From assembly GCA_902795715.1 (NCBI GenBank), contig CADBME010000108.1, positions 1 to 8,583 of the forward strand: DNA of 8,583 bases, written 5' to 3'. Under the pieces are notes generated by a model, which did no database searches, was not told where the DNA came from, and saw only the letters and a list, made by a program, of their open reading frames with translations. Of this stretch, positions 1 to 5,923 are shown one piece after another; within the stretch, counting starts at the first letter, position 1; every line of letters begins with the position of its first letter. The stretch is from an uncultured Lachnospiraceae bacterium. Lineage in GTDB: Bacteria; Bacillota_A; Clostridia; Lachnospirales; Lachnospiraceae. A program made the translations under genes and the position numbers.

Positions 1-3
1 ATC

Positions 4-30
4 ATTGTTAGAATATCATTGAATAACAAT
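4..30. repeat. Inverted repeat upstream of the double-glycine peptide gene
   Basis: ATTGTTA (4-10) and TAACAAT (24-30) form a perfect 7-base inverted repeat with 13 bases between the arms. ATCATTG also occurs twice in direct orientation (1-7 and 15-21). The spacing is long for a tight hairpin and there is no T-run after it, so a protein-binding site is more likely than a terminator. It lies about 40 bases before the start codon, where an operator or activator site could sit. I could not fit a convincing -35/-10 pair, and the promoter may lie before the window. Confidence 0.35.
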
Positions 31-69
31 TATAGGGATCAGTTGCTTTCACAAAAAGGAGGAGTTATC

Positions 70-333
70 ATGGCAGAAAAGAAAAGGACCAGAATGCAGG
101 CAATCGATGATACCATGCTTGAAAACGTCAGTGGTGGTGTTTCCGGAAGCGATATCTCTCTGGGGAACATTGCATCTAATGTCGTGGATAATATTACCAA
201 TCAGGCAGAGTCTATGGTTAAAAATGTGGATCCCGGCAAGGTGCTTGATGAGATTAAAGATAATTTTAACAAAGAAACAGATAGAATTGCGACCGGCATA
301 ATCCTTAATTCGGGAGATCCAAGAAATGCCTGA
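70..333 (+). CDS. Small secreted-peptide precursor with double-glycine leader (bacteriocin-like)
   Basis: An 87-residue protein is predicted. I chose ATG 70 because AGGAGG (57-62) precedes it by 7 bases; the in-frame ATG at 19 has no such site. Residues 1-23 form a charged leader ending LENVSGG. Ile-12, Leu-7 and Val-4, counted back from the Gly-Gly, match the hydrophobic positions of leaders cut by C39-peptidase ABC transporters (family knowledge). The 64-residue core is hydrophilic, has no Cys or Trp, and is acidic by my count (10 Asp/Glu against 6 Lys/Arg). Its middle, about residues 33-70, looks like an amphipathic helix. A core without Cys argues against a lanthipeptide, and an acidic one is unlike typical cationic pore-forming bacteriocins. 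It could be a signal peptide, a two-peptide bacteriocin partner, or a substrate of unknown role. No transporter, immunity or maturation gene is in the window. The gene reads as more AT-rich than its neighbours, which hints at transfer. Confidence 0.7.
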   Translation: MAEKKRTRMQAIDDTMLENVSGGVSGSDISLGNIASNVVDNITNQAESMVKNVDPGKVLDEIKDNFNKETDRIATGIILNSGDPRNA

Positions 334-398
334 CGGGCTTAGAAAAATATTTTTGACCTAATCGGTTTTTTGTGATATGGTTAATAAACGAATGTAAG

Positions 399-435
399 AG
401 AAAGTCGGATTCAGATAAGAATCCGGCTTTCTTTT
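399..435 (+). terminator. Intrinsic terminator after the peptide gene
   Basis: A 14-pair stem (399-412 with 419-432, one G-T pair) closes a six-base loop AGATAA and runs into TTTT (432-435). The stem is continuous and strong. It ends the peptide transcript about 65 bases after its stop codon and separates it from the cysteine desulfurase unit. There is no matching T-run on the other strand, so it looks one-directional. Confidence 0.88.
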
Positions 436-598
436 AGCGCTTTGATTTGTTTGCGCTTTCATCCCGATTCACTGATCCCGATAGCAGGCCGAAAGCTGCT
501 TTCGGGAGGTCCGGACCCGGACGACCGAATCAATGATTACTAAAGTGATTATAGACGGAAAATGAAATAAGAAGATTGGAAATGATTTTGGAGAGGAT
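436..598 (+). other. Non-coding stretch with a strong hairpin and palindrome before the cysteine desulfurase gene
   Basis: No convincing gene is present. GCGCTTT occurs twice (437-443, 453-459) and CCCGAT twice (463-468, 477-482). A hairpin pairs 477-487 with 496-506: ten pairs, one T-T mismatch, loop GCCGAAAG. GGTCCGGACC (508-517), a perfect 10-base palindrome, follows two bases later. There is no T-run, so this is not a standard terminator; it could be a structured leader or a binding site. I recognise no known riboswitch class or T-box in it. The promoter for the downstream genes must lie here or upstream, but I see no clear -35/-10 pair. Confidence 0.45.
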
Positions 599-1747
599 AT
601 GAGAGAGATATACTTTGACAATGCGGCAACTACCATGGCTTTCCCCGAGGTTCGCAAGAGGATGGATGAGATTCTGACAGAAGAATATGGGAATCCTTCC
701 TCCATGCACCGAAAGGGTTTCCTTGCCGAGCAATGCGTGACCGAGGCGCGAAGGTTGATTGCCAGAACCCTGAAGGTGGATGAGAAAGAGATCTTTTTTA
801 CATCGGGTGGTACCGAGGCAAATAATCTGGCCCTGATCGGCACAGCCCTGGCCGGACGAAGAAAGCGCCGTCATATCATAGCCAGCGCGATTGAGCACGC
901 ATCCGTTTACAACACCCTGTCATTTCTTGAAGAAGAAGGATTTGAGATAAGCTGGCTTCCGGTCGATGAAAAAGGTGTGCTGGATCCGGAAGATGTCAGG
1001 AAGGCCCTTCGTGAGGACACCCTTCTCGTTTCTGTAATGAAGGTAAATAACGAGATCGGATCCATTCAACCTGTGGAGGAGATCGGAAAGATCATCAAGG
1101 CATATGACCCGGCTATTCTTTTTCATACCGATTGCATCCAGGCTTACGGCAAGATGCCCTGTCTGCCCCGCAGATGGAAAGCAGATATGATTTCCGTCAG
1201 CGGGCATAAGATTCACGGGCCCAAGGGAATCGGATTCCTTTATATCAAAGACGGAACAAAGATCCGTCCTGTCCTGTATGGGGGAAATCAGCAGAAGGGC
1301 ATAAGGTCCGGGACCGAGAATGTTCCGGGTATTGCCGGTCTTGCTGTGGCTGCAGATCTCATGGACCGTCATCAGAAAGAACACCAGGACAAGATCCGCG
1401 AGGTGAAAGATCATTTTCTGAATCGGGTTGCCGGGGAAATAGAACGTACCAGAAACAATTCCGGACAGGCTCCCCACATTGCCAGCCTCAGTTTTCCGGG
1501 CATCCGAAGCGAAGTCCTCCTTCACGCCCTGGAGGAAAAGGGGATCTATGTGTCCGCCGGTTCCGCCTGCTCTTCCAATAAACCGGAAGTTAGCGGAACC
1601 TTGCAGGGAATCGGGCTTGGTAAAGAGTATTATGAATCCACCCTGCGCTTTTCTTTTTCGGTTTACAATACGGTTGAAGAAGCGGATATATGTGTGGAGG
1701 CTCTCAAAGAACTGGTTCCTGCCTTACGCCGTTTTACCAGAAGATAA
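599..1747 (+). CDS. Cysteine desulfurase, NifS/IscS family (probable ThiI partner)
   Basis: A 382-residue, PLP-dependent enzyme that takes sulfur from L-cysteine, leaving alanine and an enzyme-bound persulfide for transfer to acceptors. The sequence shows the class-V aminotransferase fold. It starts YFDNAATT, has TSGGTEANN (68-76), His100 for PLP stacking, Asp178 and Gln181 in HTDCIQ, and the PLP lysine Lys204 in SGHKIHGPKG. The catalytic Cys324 sits in SAGSACSSNKP. Length is normal for the family. GGAGAGG (590-596) supports ATG 599. ThiI lies 99 bases downstream on the same strand. This pairing resembles the Bacillus NifZ-ThiI pair, where the dedicated desulfurase feeds tRNA thiolation, so I infer that role rather than general Fe-S assembly. 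No IscU or SufU scaffold gene is present here to suggest otherwise. Confidence 0.93.
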   Translation: MREIYFDNAATTMAFPEVRKRMDEILTEEYGNPSSMHRKGFLAEQCVTEARRLIARTLKVDEKEIFFTSGGTEANNLALIGTALAGRRKRRHIIASAIEHASVYNTLSFLEEEGFEISWLPVDEKGVLDPEDVRKALREDTLLVSVMKVNNEIGSIQPVEEIGKIIKAYDPAILFHTDCIQAYGKMPCLPRRWKADMISVSGHKIHGPKGIGFLYIKDGTKIRPVLYGGNQQKGIRSGTENVPGIAGLAVAADLMDRHQKEHQDKIREVKDHFLNRVAGEIERTRNNSGQAPHIASLSFPGIRSEVLLHALEEKGIYVSAGSACSSNKPEVSGTLQGIGLGKEYYESTLRFSFSVYNTVEEADICVEALKELVPALRRFTRR

Positions 1748-1846
1748 GCTGCAGGTCTGCCATGGACATCCATTGATTTGGACAGATCCGGTCGGTATCT
1801 GAATCCCGGTCAGGCAGACAAATGAATGAAATGGAGTATTGGAAAA

Positions 1847-3031
1847 ATGGATTATAAAGCATTTTTGATTAAGTATGCCGAGATTGGCCTTAAGGGGAAA
1901 AACAGGGGGAGGTTTGAGGATGCCCTGGTGACCCAGATGCATTTTGCCATCGACCCGGTGGGAGATTTTACAATCCGGAAGGAATCCGGGAGAATCTTTG
2001 TGGAATCCGGTGGAAGCTATGATTACGATGAGCTGGTGGAAGCTCTCTCCGGCGTGTTCGGAATCTCCAGCTTTTGCCCGATCGTGACGGTGGAGGAGAA
2101 AGAATTTGACCGGATTGCAGAGATGGCCTGCGATTATGTGGAAGCTTCCTACGACAAAAAAGACTTTTCCTTCAAGGTCATGGTTCGAAGAGGAGACAAA
2201 TCTTTCCCCATGCAGTCCATGGAAGTGGCTGCCGCTGTAGGAGAAAGGCTGTTGGAGCGATTTGATACCCTTCGTGTGGATGTTCATGATCCGGAGGTCT
2301 ACCTGACTATTGAGATCCGGGATAAGGTTTATATTTATTCCAGAGAGCTTCCGGGACCGGGTGGTATGCCGGTGGGAACCAACGGAAGGGGAATGCTTCT
2401 CCTTTCCGGCGGGATCGACAGCCCGGTAGCCGGTTATATGATCGCCAAAAGAGGAGTCCGCCTTTGTGCTGTTTATTTCCACGCGCCACCCTATACCAGC
2501 GAGAGGGCAAGGCAGAAGGTTATTGATCTGGCCCGGATCGTGGCAAAACATGCCGGTCCCATTCATCTTTACGTTGTTAACTTTACGGATATTCAGATGG
2601 AGATATACCAGAAATGTCCTCATGATGAGCTGACCATTATCATGAGAAGATATATGATGAAGATTGCAGAGCATTTTGCAGGCCTGGAAGGCTGCCAGGC
2701 CCTGATTACCGGGGAAAGCATAGGCCAGGTGGCCAGTCAGACCATGCAGAGTCTTTTCTGCACGGACGACGCTTCCACCCTTCCGGTATTTCGGCCCTGT
2801 ATCGGACTCGATAAAAATGAGATTATTGAACTGTCCGAGAAAATCGGAACCTACGAGACATCCATCCTGCCTTACGAAGACTGCTGTACTATTTTCGTGG
2901 CCAAACACCCGGTGACCAAGCCCAGGCTTGACGTGATCAAAAAATCGGAACGAAAGCTGGCAGCCGGCATCGATGAATTGATGGACAAGGCTCTGTCAAC
3001 TGCAGAGATGATAAAGATCCATTACAGATAG
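1847..3031 (+). CDS. thiI: tRNA 4-thiouridine synthase ThiI (short form, no rhodanese domain)
   Basis: ThiI adenylates U8 of tRNA and replaces its oxygen with sulfur to give 4-thiouridine; in some bacteria it also takes part in thiamine thiazole synthesis. From ATG 1847 the product is 394 residues. It has an N-terminal ferredoxin-like part (MDYKAFLIKYAEIGLKGKNR), a THUMP RNA-binding domain at about 60-165, and a PP-loop ATP pyrophosphatase domain with LLSGGIDSPVAGYM at 185-198. The conserved ITGESIGQVASQT (287-299) and DCCTIF (345-350) follow. It stops there, about where the E. coli protein would begin its C-terminal rhodanese domain, so it is the Firmicute-type short form and must receive sulfur differently, plausibly from the desulfurase upstream. 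An in-frame ATG at 1826 would add seven residues. I prefer 1847 because family homology begins at that Met, with GGAG at 1833-1836. The spacer before it could fold weakly (GTCTGCC 1755-1761 with GGCAGAC 1813-1819). Confidence 0.94.
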   Translation: MDYKAFLIKYAEIGLKGKNRGRFEDALVTQMHFAIDPVGDFTIRKESGRIFVESGGSYDYDELVEALSGVFGISSFCPIVTVEEKEFDRIAEMACDYVEASYDKKDFSFKVMVRRGDKSFPMQSMEVAAAVGERLLERFDTLRVDVHDPEVYLTIEIRDKVYIYSRELPGPGGMPVGTNGRGMLLLSGGIDSPVAGYMIAKRGVRLCAVYFHAPPYTSERARQKVIDLARIVAKHAGPIHLYVVNFTDIQMEIYQKCPHDELTIIMRRYMMKIAEHFAGLEGCQALITGESIGQVASQTMQSLFCTDDASTLPVFRPCIGLDKNEIIELSEKIGTYETSILPYEDCCTIFVAKHPVTKPRLDVIKKSERKLAAGIDELMDKALSTAEMIKIHYR

Positions 3032-3044
3032 ATTGAGAACCTGC

Positions 3045-3293
3045 CTATACAGCCGGGTCTTCGATAATGTAATCTTTGATGGCATCCAGAATATTATCCA
3101 TATTTTCTTCCGAATTGTGGATGTTGAGGGTGATGGGTTTCATAATATCCAGACTGAAGATGCCCAGAAGTGATTTGGCATCGATTACATAACGGCCTGA
3201 AACCAGATCAAAATCTGCGTCGAAGGGATTGATGATATTCACAAATGCTTTTACTTTATCAATAGAATCCAATAAGATTGTTACAGTTTTCAT
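3045..3293 (-). CDS. HPr-family protein lacking the active-site histidine
   Basis: An 82-residue protein with the length and pattern of the PTS phosphocarrier HPr. FDADFDL (24-30) matches the YDAD strand of HPr. KSLLGIFSLDI (40-50) matches the KSIMGVMSLGI segment and keeps the regulatory serine as Ser41. The C-terminal helix follows at about 62-77. The usual GIHARPA loop near residues 12-18 is replaced by SIDKVKAFV, and the only histidine is His59, far from that position. It therefore cannot carry phosphate from Enzyme I in the normal way. It may act as a Crh-like regulator through Ser41, or do something unrelated; this is inference. AGGGGG lies 7 bases before the ATG. The gene converges on thiI with only 13 bases between stop codons and no terminator visible there, and it is divergent from mtaB. 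Annotation pipelines would probably call it HPr. Confidence 0.75.
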   Translation of the reverse strand: MKTVTILLDSIDKVKAFVNIINPFDADFDLVSGRYVIDAKSLLGIFSLDIMKPITLNIHNSEENMDNILDAIKDYIIEDPAV

Positions 3294-3415
3294 ATAATGA
3301 CCCCCTGATGGAATGGTAGAAAAGAAATAAAATAGCTATGGAAATGTTGCTCAAATATTATAAATATTTCTGTTATTTTACTATTCCAGCCATAAAAAGT
3401 CAATAAGAGGTATCT
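3294..3415. promoter_or_regulatory. Divergent promoter region between the HPr-like gene and mtaB
   Basis: The 122 bases between two divergent start codons are very AT-rich and must hold both promoters unless mtaB is read from afar. A near-central inverted repeat, AAATATT (3353-3359) and AATATTT (3363-3369) around ATA, contains TATAAT on the minus strand (3357-3362) and TATAAA on the plus strand (3359-3364). Both are good -10 candidates. I found no strong TTGACA-like -35 at proper spacing for either, so exact promoters are uncertain. Shared -10 sequence would make the two transcripts compete. Confidence 0.4.
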
Positions 3416-4759
3416 ATGCGGGATCGAGTCCGAAGTGCGGCATTTCTCACACTTGGCTGCAAAGTCAACCAGTATGAGACAGATGCCATGAAAGAATTGC
3501 TGATCGATGAGGGATGGGAGATCGTTGATTTCACGGAAAAGGCAGATGTCTATGTGATCAACACCTGTTCCGTAACCAATATGGCCGACCGGAAGAGCCG
3601 GCAGATGATCCGGAGGGCCAGAAGAAAGACGGCCGACGCAGTGATCGTAGCCTGCGGCTGCTATGTTCAGAATGAAAAAGGGCAGGAAGATGCCCTGTCC
3701 CAGGCGGATATTCTGATCGGAAATAACCGGAAAAAAGACATCGCCCTCATTCTGGAGGACCACTTCAGGAAAAAAGAAAAGAAGGAAATGTTTTTTGTCG
3801 ATGATATTATGAAGGAAAAGGACTATGAAAGTCTGTCCCTGTCCAGGGTGGAAGGCCATACCCGGGCCTTTTTGAAAATCCAGGACGGCTGCGACCAGTT
3901 CTGTTCCTACTGCATCATACCCTATGTCCGGGGGAGAATTCGGAGCCGGGATCCGGAGGAGGTTGTCAGGGAAGTTGAGGACCTTGCCCGGGCTGGTTTC
4001 CGGGAAATCATCCTCACAGGGATTCATATGAGTTCCTACGGGAAAGATCGGGGAGATACCTCCCTGTCGGATATCATCAAAAGGTTAAATGAAGTCCCGG
4101 GCATAGCCAGGATCCGTCTGAGCTCCCTGGAGCCTGGGATCATAACGGAAGAATTTGTCCGGGAGATCGCTGGCTGCAGCAAGCTCTGTCCCCATTTCCA
4201 CCTGTCTCTTCAGAGCGGCTGTGATGCCACCCTGAAAAGAATGAATCGCCACTATAGTACGGAGGACTATGAAAAGGCCCTTGCTATTCTCCGGTCTTAC
4301 TACGATCAGCCGGCCTGTACCACCGATGTGATCGCGGGCTTTGTCGGAGAGACGGAAGAAGAGTTCTCCCGGACCATGGCCTTTCTGGAGAAAATCAGGC
4401 TCTATGAGATGCATGTCTTTAAGTATTCTGTGCGAAAGGGGACCAGGGCGGAGAGGATGTCAGGCCATGTGCCTGAATCTGTAAAAGCAGCAAGATCTGC
4501 TGCCCTGATCGAGCTGGCCGGACGCCTGAAAAAAGAATACGAAGAGAAAATGCTTGGAAAAAAGGCAGAAGTCCTTTTAGAAGAGAAGGTCATTATAGAC
4601 GGTCGGTCCTATATCCAGGGCTACACCGAAAATTATCTTAAAGTAGCCATAGAATTGGATGAAAAACAAGAACAATTAAAGGAGAATAATATTGTTTGTG
4701 TGACAATTTTCGGATATGTCTGTGAAAACCTTCTGGAAGGAAAACTAATCATTGATTAA
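3416..4759 (+). CDS. mtaB: tRNA (N6-L-threonylcarbamoyladenosine(37)-C2)-methylthiotransferase MtaB
   Basis: A radical-SAM enzyme of 447 residues that adds a methylthio group to t6A37 of ANN-decoding tRNAs, giving ms2t6A. The N-terminal UPF0004 domain carries the auxiliary 4Fe-4S ligands Cys15 (LGCKVNQYE), Cys51 (NTCSVTN) and Cys80 (VACGC). The radical-SAM cluster motif is CDQFCSYC with Cys159, Cys163 and Cys166. The conserved HLSLQSGCD (262-270) and DVIAGFVGETEEEF (304-317) follow, and a C-terminal TRAM-type RNA-binding segment covers about 378-445. The GCKVNQYE start is typical of MtaB rather than MiaB, whose tRNA target differs. AGAGG (3406-3410) sits just before the ATG. Together with thiI, this makes two tRNA sulfur-modification genes within 3 kb, the nearby desulfurase being a possible shared sulfur source. 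The -35 box of the ireB promoter overlaps its last codons. Confidence 0.93.
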   Translation: MRDRVRSAAFLTLGCKVNQYETDAMKELLIDEGWEIVDFTEKADVYVINTCSVTNMADRKSRQMIRRARRKTADAVIVACGCYVQNEKGQEDALSQADILIGNNRKKDIALILEDHFRKKEKKEMFFVDDIMKEKDYESLSLSRVEGHTRAFLKIQDGCDQFCSYCIIPYVRGRIRSRDPEEVVREVEDLARAGFREIILTGIHMSSYGKDRGDTSLSDIIKRLNEVPGIARIRLSSLEPGIITEEFVREIAGCSKLCPHFHLSLQSGCDATLKRMNRHYSTEDYEKALAILRSYYDQPACTTDVIAGFVGETEEEFSRTMAFLEKIRLYEMHVFKYSVRKGTRAERMSGHVPESVKAARSAALIELAGRLKKEYEEKMLGKKAEVLLEEKVIIDGRSYIQGYTENYLKVAIELDEKQEQLKENNIVCVTIFGYVCENLLEGKLIID

Positions 4760-4780
4760 TAGGCTCCGGCATAGTACAAT
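4752..4780 (+). promoter_or_regulatory. Sigma-A-like promoter for ireB-ruvX-DUF1292
   Basis: TTGATT (4752-4757) and TACAAT (4775-4780) are separated by exactly 17 bases, with 4/6 and 5/6 matches to TTGACA and TATAAT. Transcription would begin near 4787, giving a 5' leader of about 70 bases before the ireB ATG. The -35 lies within the last codons of mtaB. The leader includes a short possible hairpin, GGTGT (4820-4824) with ACACC (4829-4833). Confidence 0.6.
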
Positions 4781-4795
4781 GAAATGTAATTGTAC
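4774..4795. promoter_or_regulatory. Putative operator overlapping the ireB promoter -10 and start site
   Basis: GTACAAT (4774-4780) and ATTGTAC (4789-4795) form a perfect 7-base inverted repeat with an 8-base spacer, 22 bases in all. The left arm contains the whole -10 hexamer and the right arm starts at about the expected +1 to +3. A dimeric repressor bound here would block RNA polymerase. No T-run follows, so it is not a terminator. I do not recognise the cognate regulator, and none is encoded in the window. Confidence 0.45.
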
Positions 4796-4856
4796 AGTAA
4801 TCTGTATGAAAGAGGTGAGGGTGTTTTGACACCTGAACAAATAATAGGAGGTTAAT

Positions 4857-5132
4857 ATGGGCAAAAACAATACACAGTTTTTCCAGGTGGTGAAAGAGCA
4901 GGAATATGATGTTGCGTCCATTCTCCGTGAAGTGTATGCAGCATTGAAGGAAAAGGGATACAATCCGGTTTATCAGATTGTAGGCTATATCATATCCGGA
5001 GATCCGACCTACATAACCAGTTATCAGAATGCCAGAAGCCTGATCATGAAGGTGGAAAGAGACGAGATCCTGGATGTACTCTTCGAGAACTATATTGACA
5101 CTGTCCTTGAAAAAGATAGTGAGGAAGAATGA
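4857..5132 (+). CDS. ireB: IreB family regulatory phosphoprotein (UPF0297)
   Basis: A 91-residue soluble protein of the IreB/UPF0297 family (YrzL in Bacillus). In Enterococcus faecalis, IreB is phosphorylated by the PASTA-domain kinase IreK and affects cephalosporin resistance (family knowledge). The family core is clear: [20 protein letters not shown] (19-38), then [17 protein letters not shown] (41-57), NARSLIM, and [12 protein letters not shown] near the end. Thr6 is the only N-terminal threonine and so the natural candidate phosphosite; that is inference. AGGAGG (4846-4851) precedes ATG 4857. The stop overlaps the ruvX start by four bases (ATGA), so the two are translationally coupled. 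The kinase gene is not in the window. The family is usually found beside ruvX, as here. Confidence 0.94.
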   Translation: MGKNNTQFFQVVKEQEYDVASILREVYAALKEKGYNPVYQIVGYIISGDPTYITSYQNARSLIMKVERDEILDVLFENYIDTVLEKDSEEE

Positions 5133-5563
5133 AAAAGCGTATCATGGGACTGGACTACGGGACAAAAACCGTAGGTGTCGCAGTCAGTGATGAGCTGGGC
5201 ATAACAGCCCAGGGCCTGGAAACCATTTTCAGAAAGTCCCCCCGGAAATTGCGGCAGACACTGGCGAGAATTGAAGAGCTTGCAAAAGAATACCAGGTGT
5301 CCCTGATTGTAGTCGGACTGCCTAAAAACATGAACAATAGTCTGGGAGAAAGAGCGGAAGATGCCATATCTTTCTCGGAGATGGCAGGCAAAAGATGCCA
5401 GCTGCCTGTTGAGTTGTGGGATGAGAGACTGACGACGTCCCAGTCGGAAAAGATCCTCATGGAAGGCGGCGTGCGCAGGGAGAAGAGGAAAAAAGATATT
5501 GACCGGATGGCTGCGACCCTGATCCTGCAGTCTTATATGGATGCACATCCGATGGGATGGTGA
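5129..5563 (+). CDS. ruvX: Holliday junction resolvase-like protein RuvX (YqgF family)
   Basis: A 144-residue RNase H-fold nuclease of the YqgF family. Proposed roles are Holliday junction resolution and, in E. coli, maturation of the 16S rRNA 5' end; the true role in Firmicutes is less settled. The first acidic motif is [16 protein letters not shown] with Asp9. The VGLPKNMNN segment (62-70) and the DERLTT motif (98-103) follow, and the C-terminal acidic residue is Asp125 in [11 protein letters not shown]. All expected metal-binding acids are present and the length is typical. The start overlaps the ireB stop, and the next gene begins seven bases after the stop, so this is the middle gene of a compact operon. 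Confidence 0.93.
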   Translation: MKKRIMGLDYGTKTVGVAVSDELGITAQGLETIFRKSPRKLRQTLARIEELAKEYQVSLIVVGLPKNMNNSLGERAEDAISFSEMAGKRCQLPVELWDERLTTSQSEKILMEGGVRREKRKKDIDRMAATLILQSYMDAHPMGW

Positions 5564-5570
5564 GGTGTTT

Positions 5571-5864
5571 ATGAGCAGGAAGTTGGAAAGTATACCCTTT
5601 TTAAGTGATGATGGGGAGACCATCCCCTTTTATGTCCTGGAACAGACCATGATCGGAGGAGTACGCTATCTTCTGGTTGAGGAGGCGGATGATTCGGAGG
5701 GGACAGTCTATATCATGAAGGAAGAGTCGGGAGATGCTGCAGGGGATTTGCCGGACAAAGATCAGATTTCATGTGTTTTTGTAGAAGATGAAGAAGAACT
5801 GGATTCCGTCATGAAGGTGTTTGAGCAGCTTATGGATGAGACGGATCTGGTTCGGGATTATTGA
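5571..5864 (+). CDS. DUF1292 domain-containing protein (YrzB-like)
   Basis: A 97-residue acidic soluble protein. I place the start at ATG 5571, preceded by GAGGT (5562-5566) that overlaps the ruvX stop; the upstream in-frame ATG at 5541 lies inside ruvX and has no better site. The sequence shows the DUF1292 pattern. It opens with a beta-rich half (IPFLSDDGETIPFYVLEQT, then VRYLLVEEA and GTVYIMKEE) and ends in an acidic helix (EDEEELDSVMKVFEQLMDE). Molecular function is not known for the family. It follows ireB and ruvX in the same order as yrzL-yrrK-yrzB of Bacillus, so co-regulation with them is likely. Confidence 0.88.
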   Translation: MSRKLESIPFLSDDGETIPFYVLEQTMIGGVRYLLVEEADDSEGTVYIMKEESGDAAGDLPDKDQISCVFVEDEEELDSVMKVFEQLMDETDLVRDY

Positions 5865-5888
5865 GCTCTTTTGTAACTGAGGAAAGAA

Positions 5889-5917
5889 TTGGACACTATT
5901 AACATTATCCTTATCCT
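5889..5917 (+). promoter_or_regulatory. Weak candidate promoter for the RNase J transcript
   Basis: TTGGAC (5889-5894) and TATCCT (5912-5917) are 17 bases apart, matching consensus at 3/6 and 4/6 positions. The region is AT-rich and begins just after the DUF1292 stop. If used, transcription would start near 5924 and leave a 5' leader of roughly 235 bases. Read-through from the ireB promoter is an alternative, as I see no terminator between DUF1292 and rnj. Confidence 0.3.
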
Positions 5918-5923
5918 ATCGTA

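Noticed and set aside
19..69. Longer start (ATG 19) for the double-glycine peptide
   Set aside because: It has no ribosome binding site, and it would put 17 extra residues before a leader that is already of normal length from ATG 70.
1724..2908. A 394-codon open frame on the minus strand opposite thiI
   Set aside because: It lies opposite the clear ThiI reading frame, shows no recognisable domain, and has the low-complexity look of antisense shadow translation.
3032..3044. Shared terminator between convergent thiI and the HPr-like gene
   Set aside because: Only 13 bases separate the stops, and I find no stem followed by a T-run on either strand. Where these transcripts end is not visible.
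3290..4027. A 245-codon open frame on the minus strand opposite mtaB
   Set aside because: MtaB on the plus strand has all its cysteine motifs here; the antisense frame has no family resemblance and overlaps the start of the HPr-like gene.
4806..4829. Seven-codon frame in the ireB leader (ATG AAA GAG ... TGA)
   Set aside because: No ribosome binding site precedes it and it holds no regulatory codon run, so chance is the simpler explanation.
4826..4831. TTGACA as a -35 box close to ireB
   Set aside because: A -10 at 16-18 bases would fall on the ribosome binding site and start codon, and no TATAAT-like hexamer is there. The pair at 4752-4780 is better.
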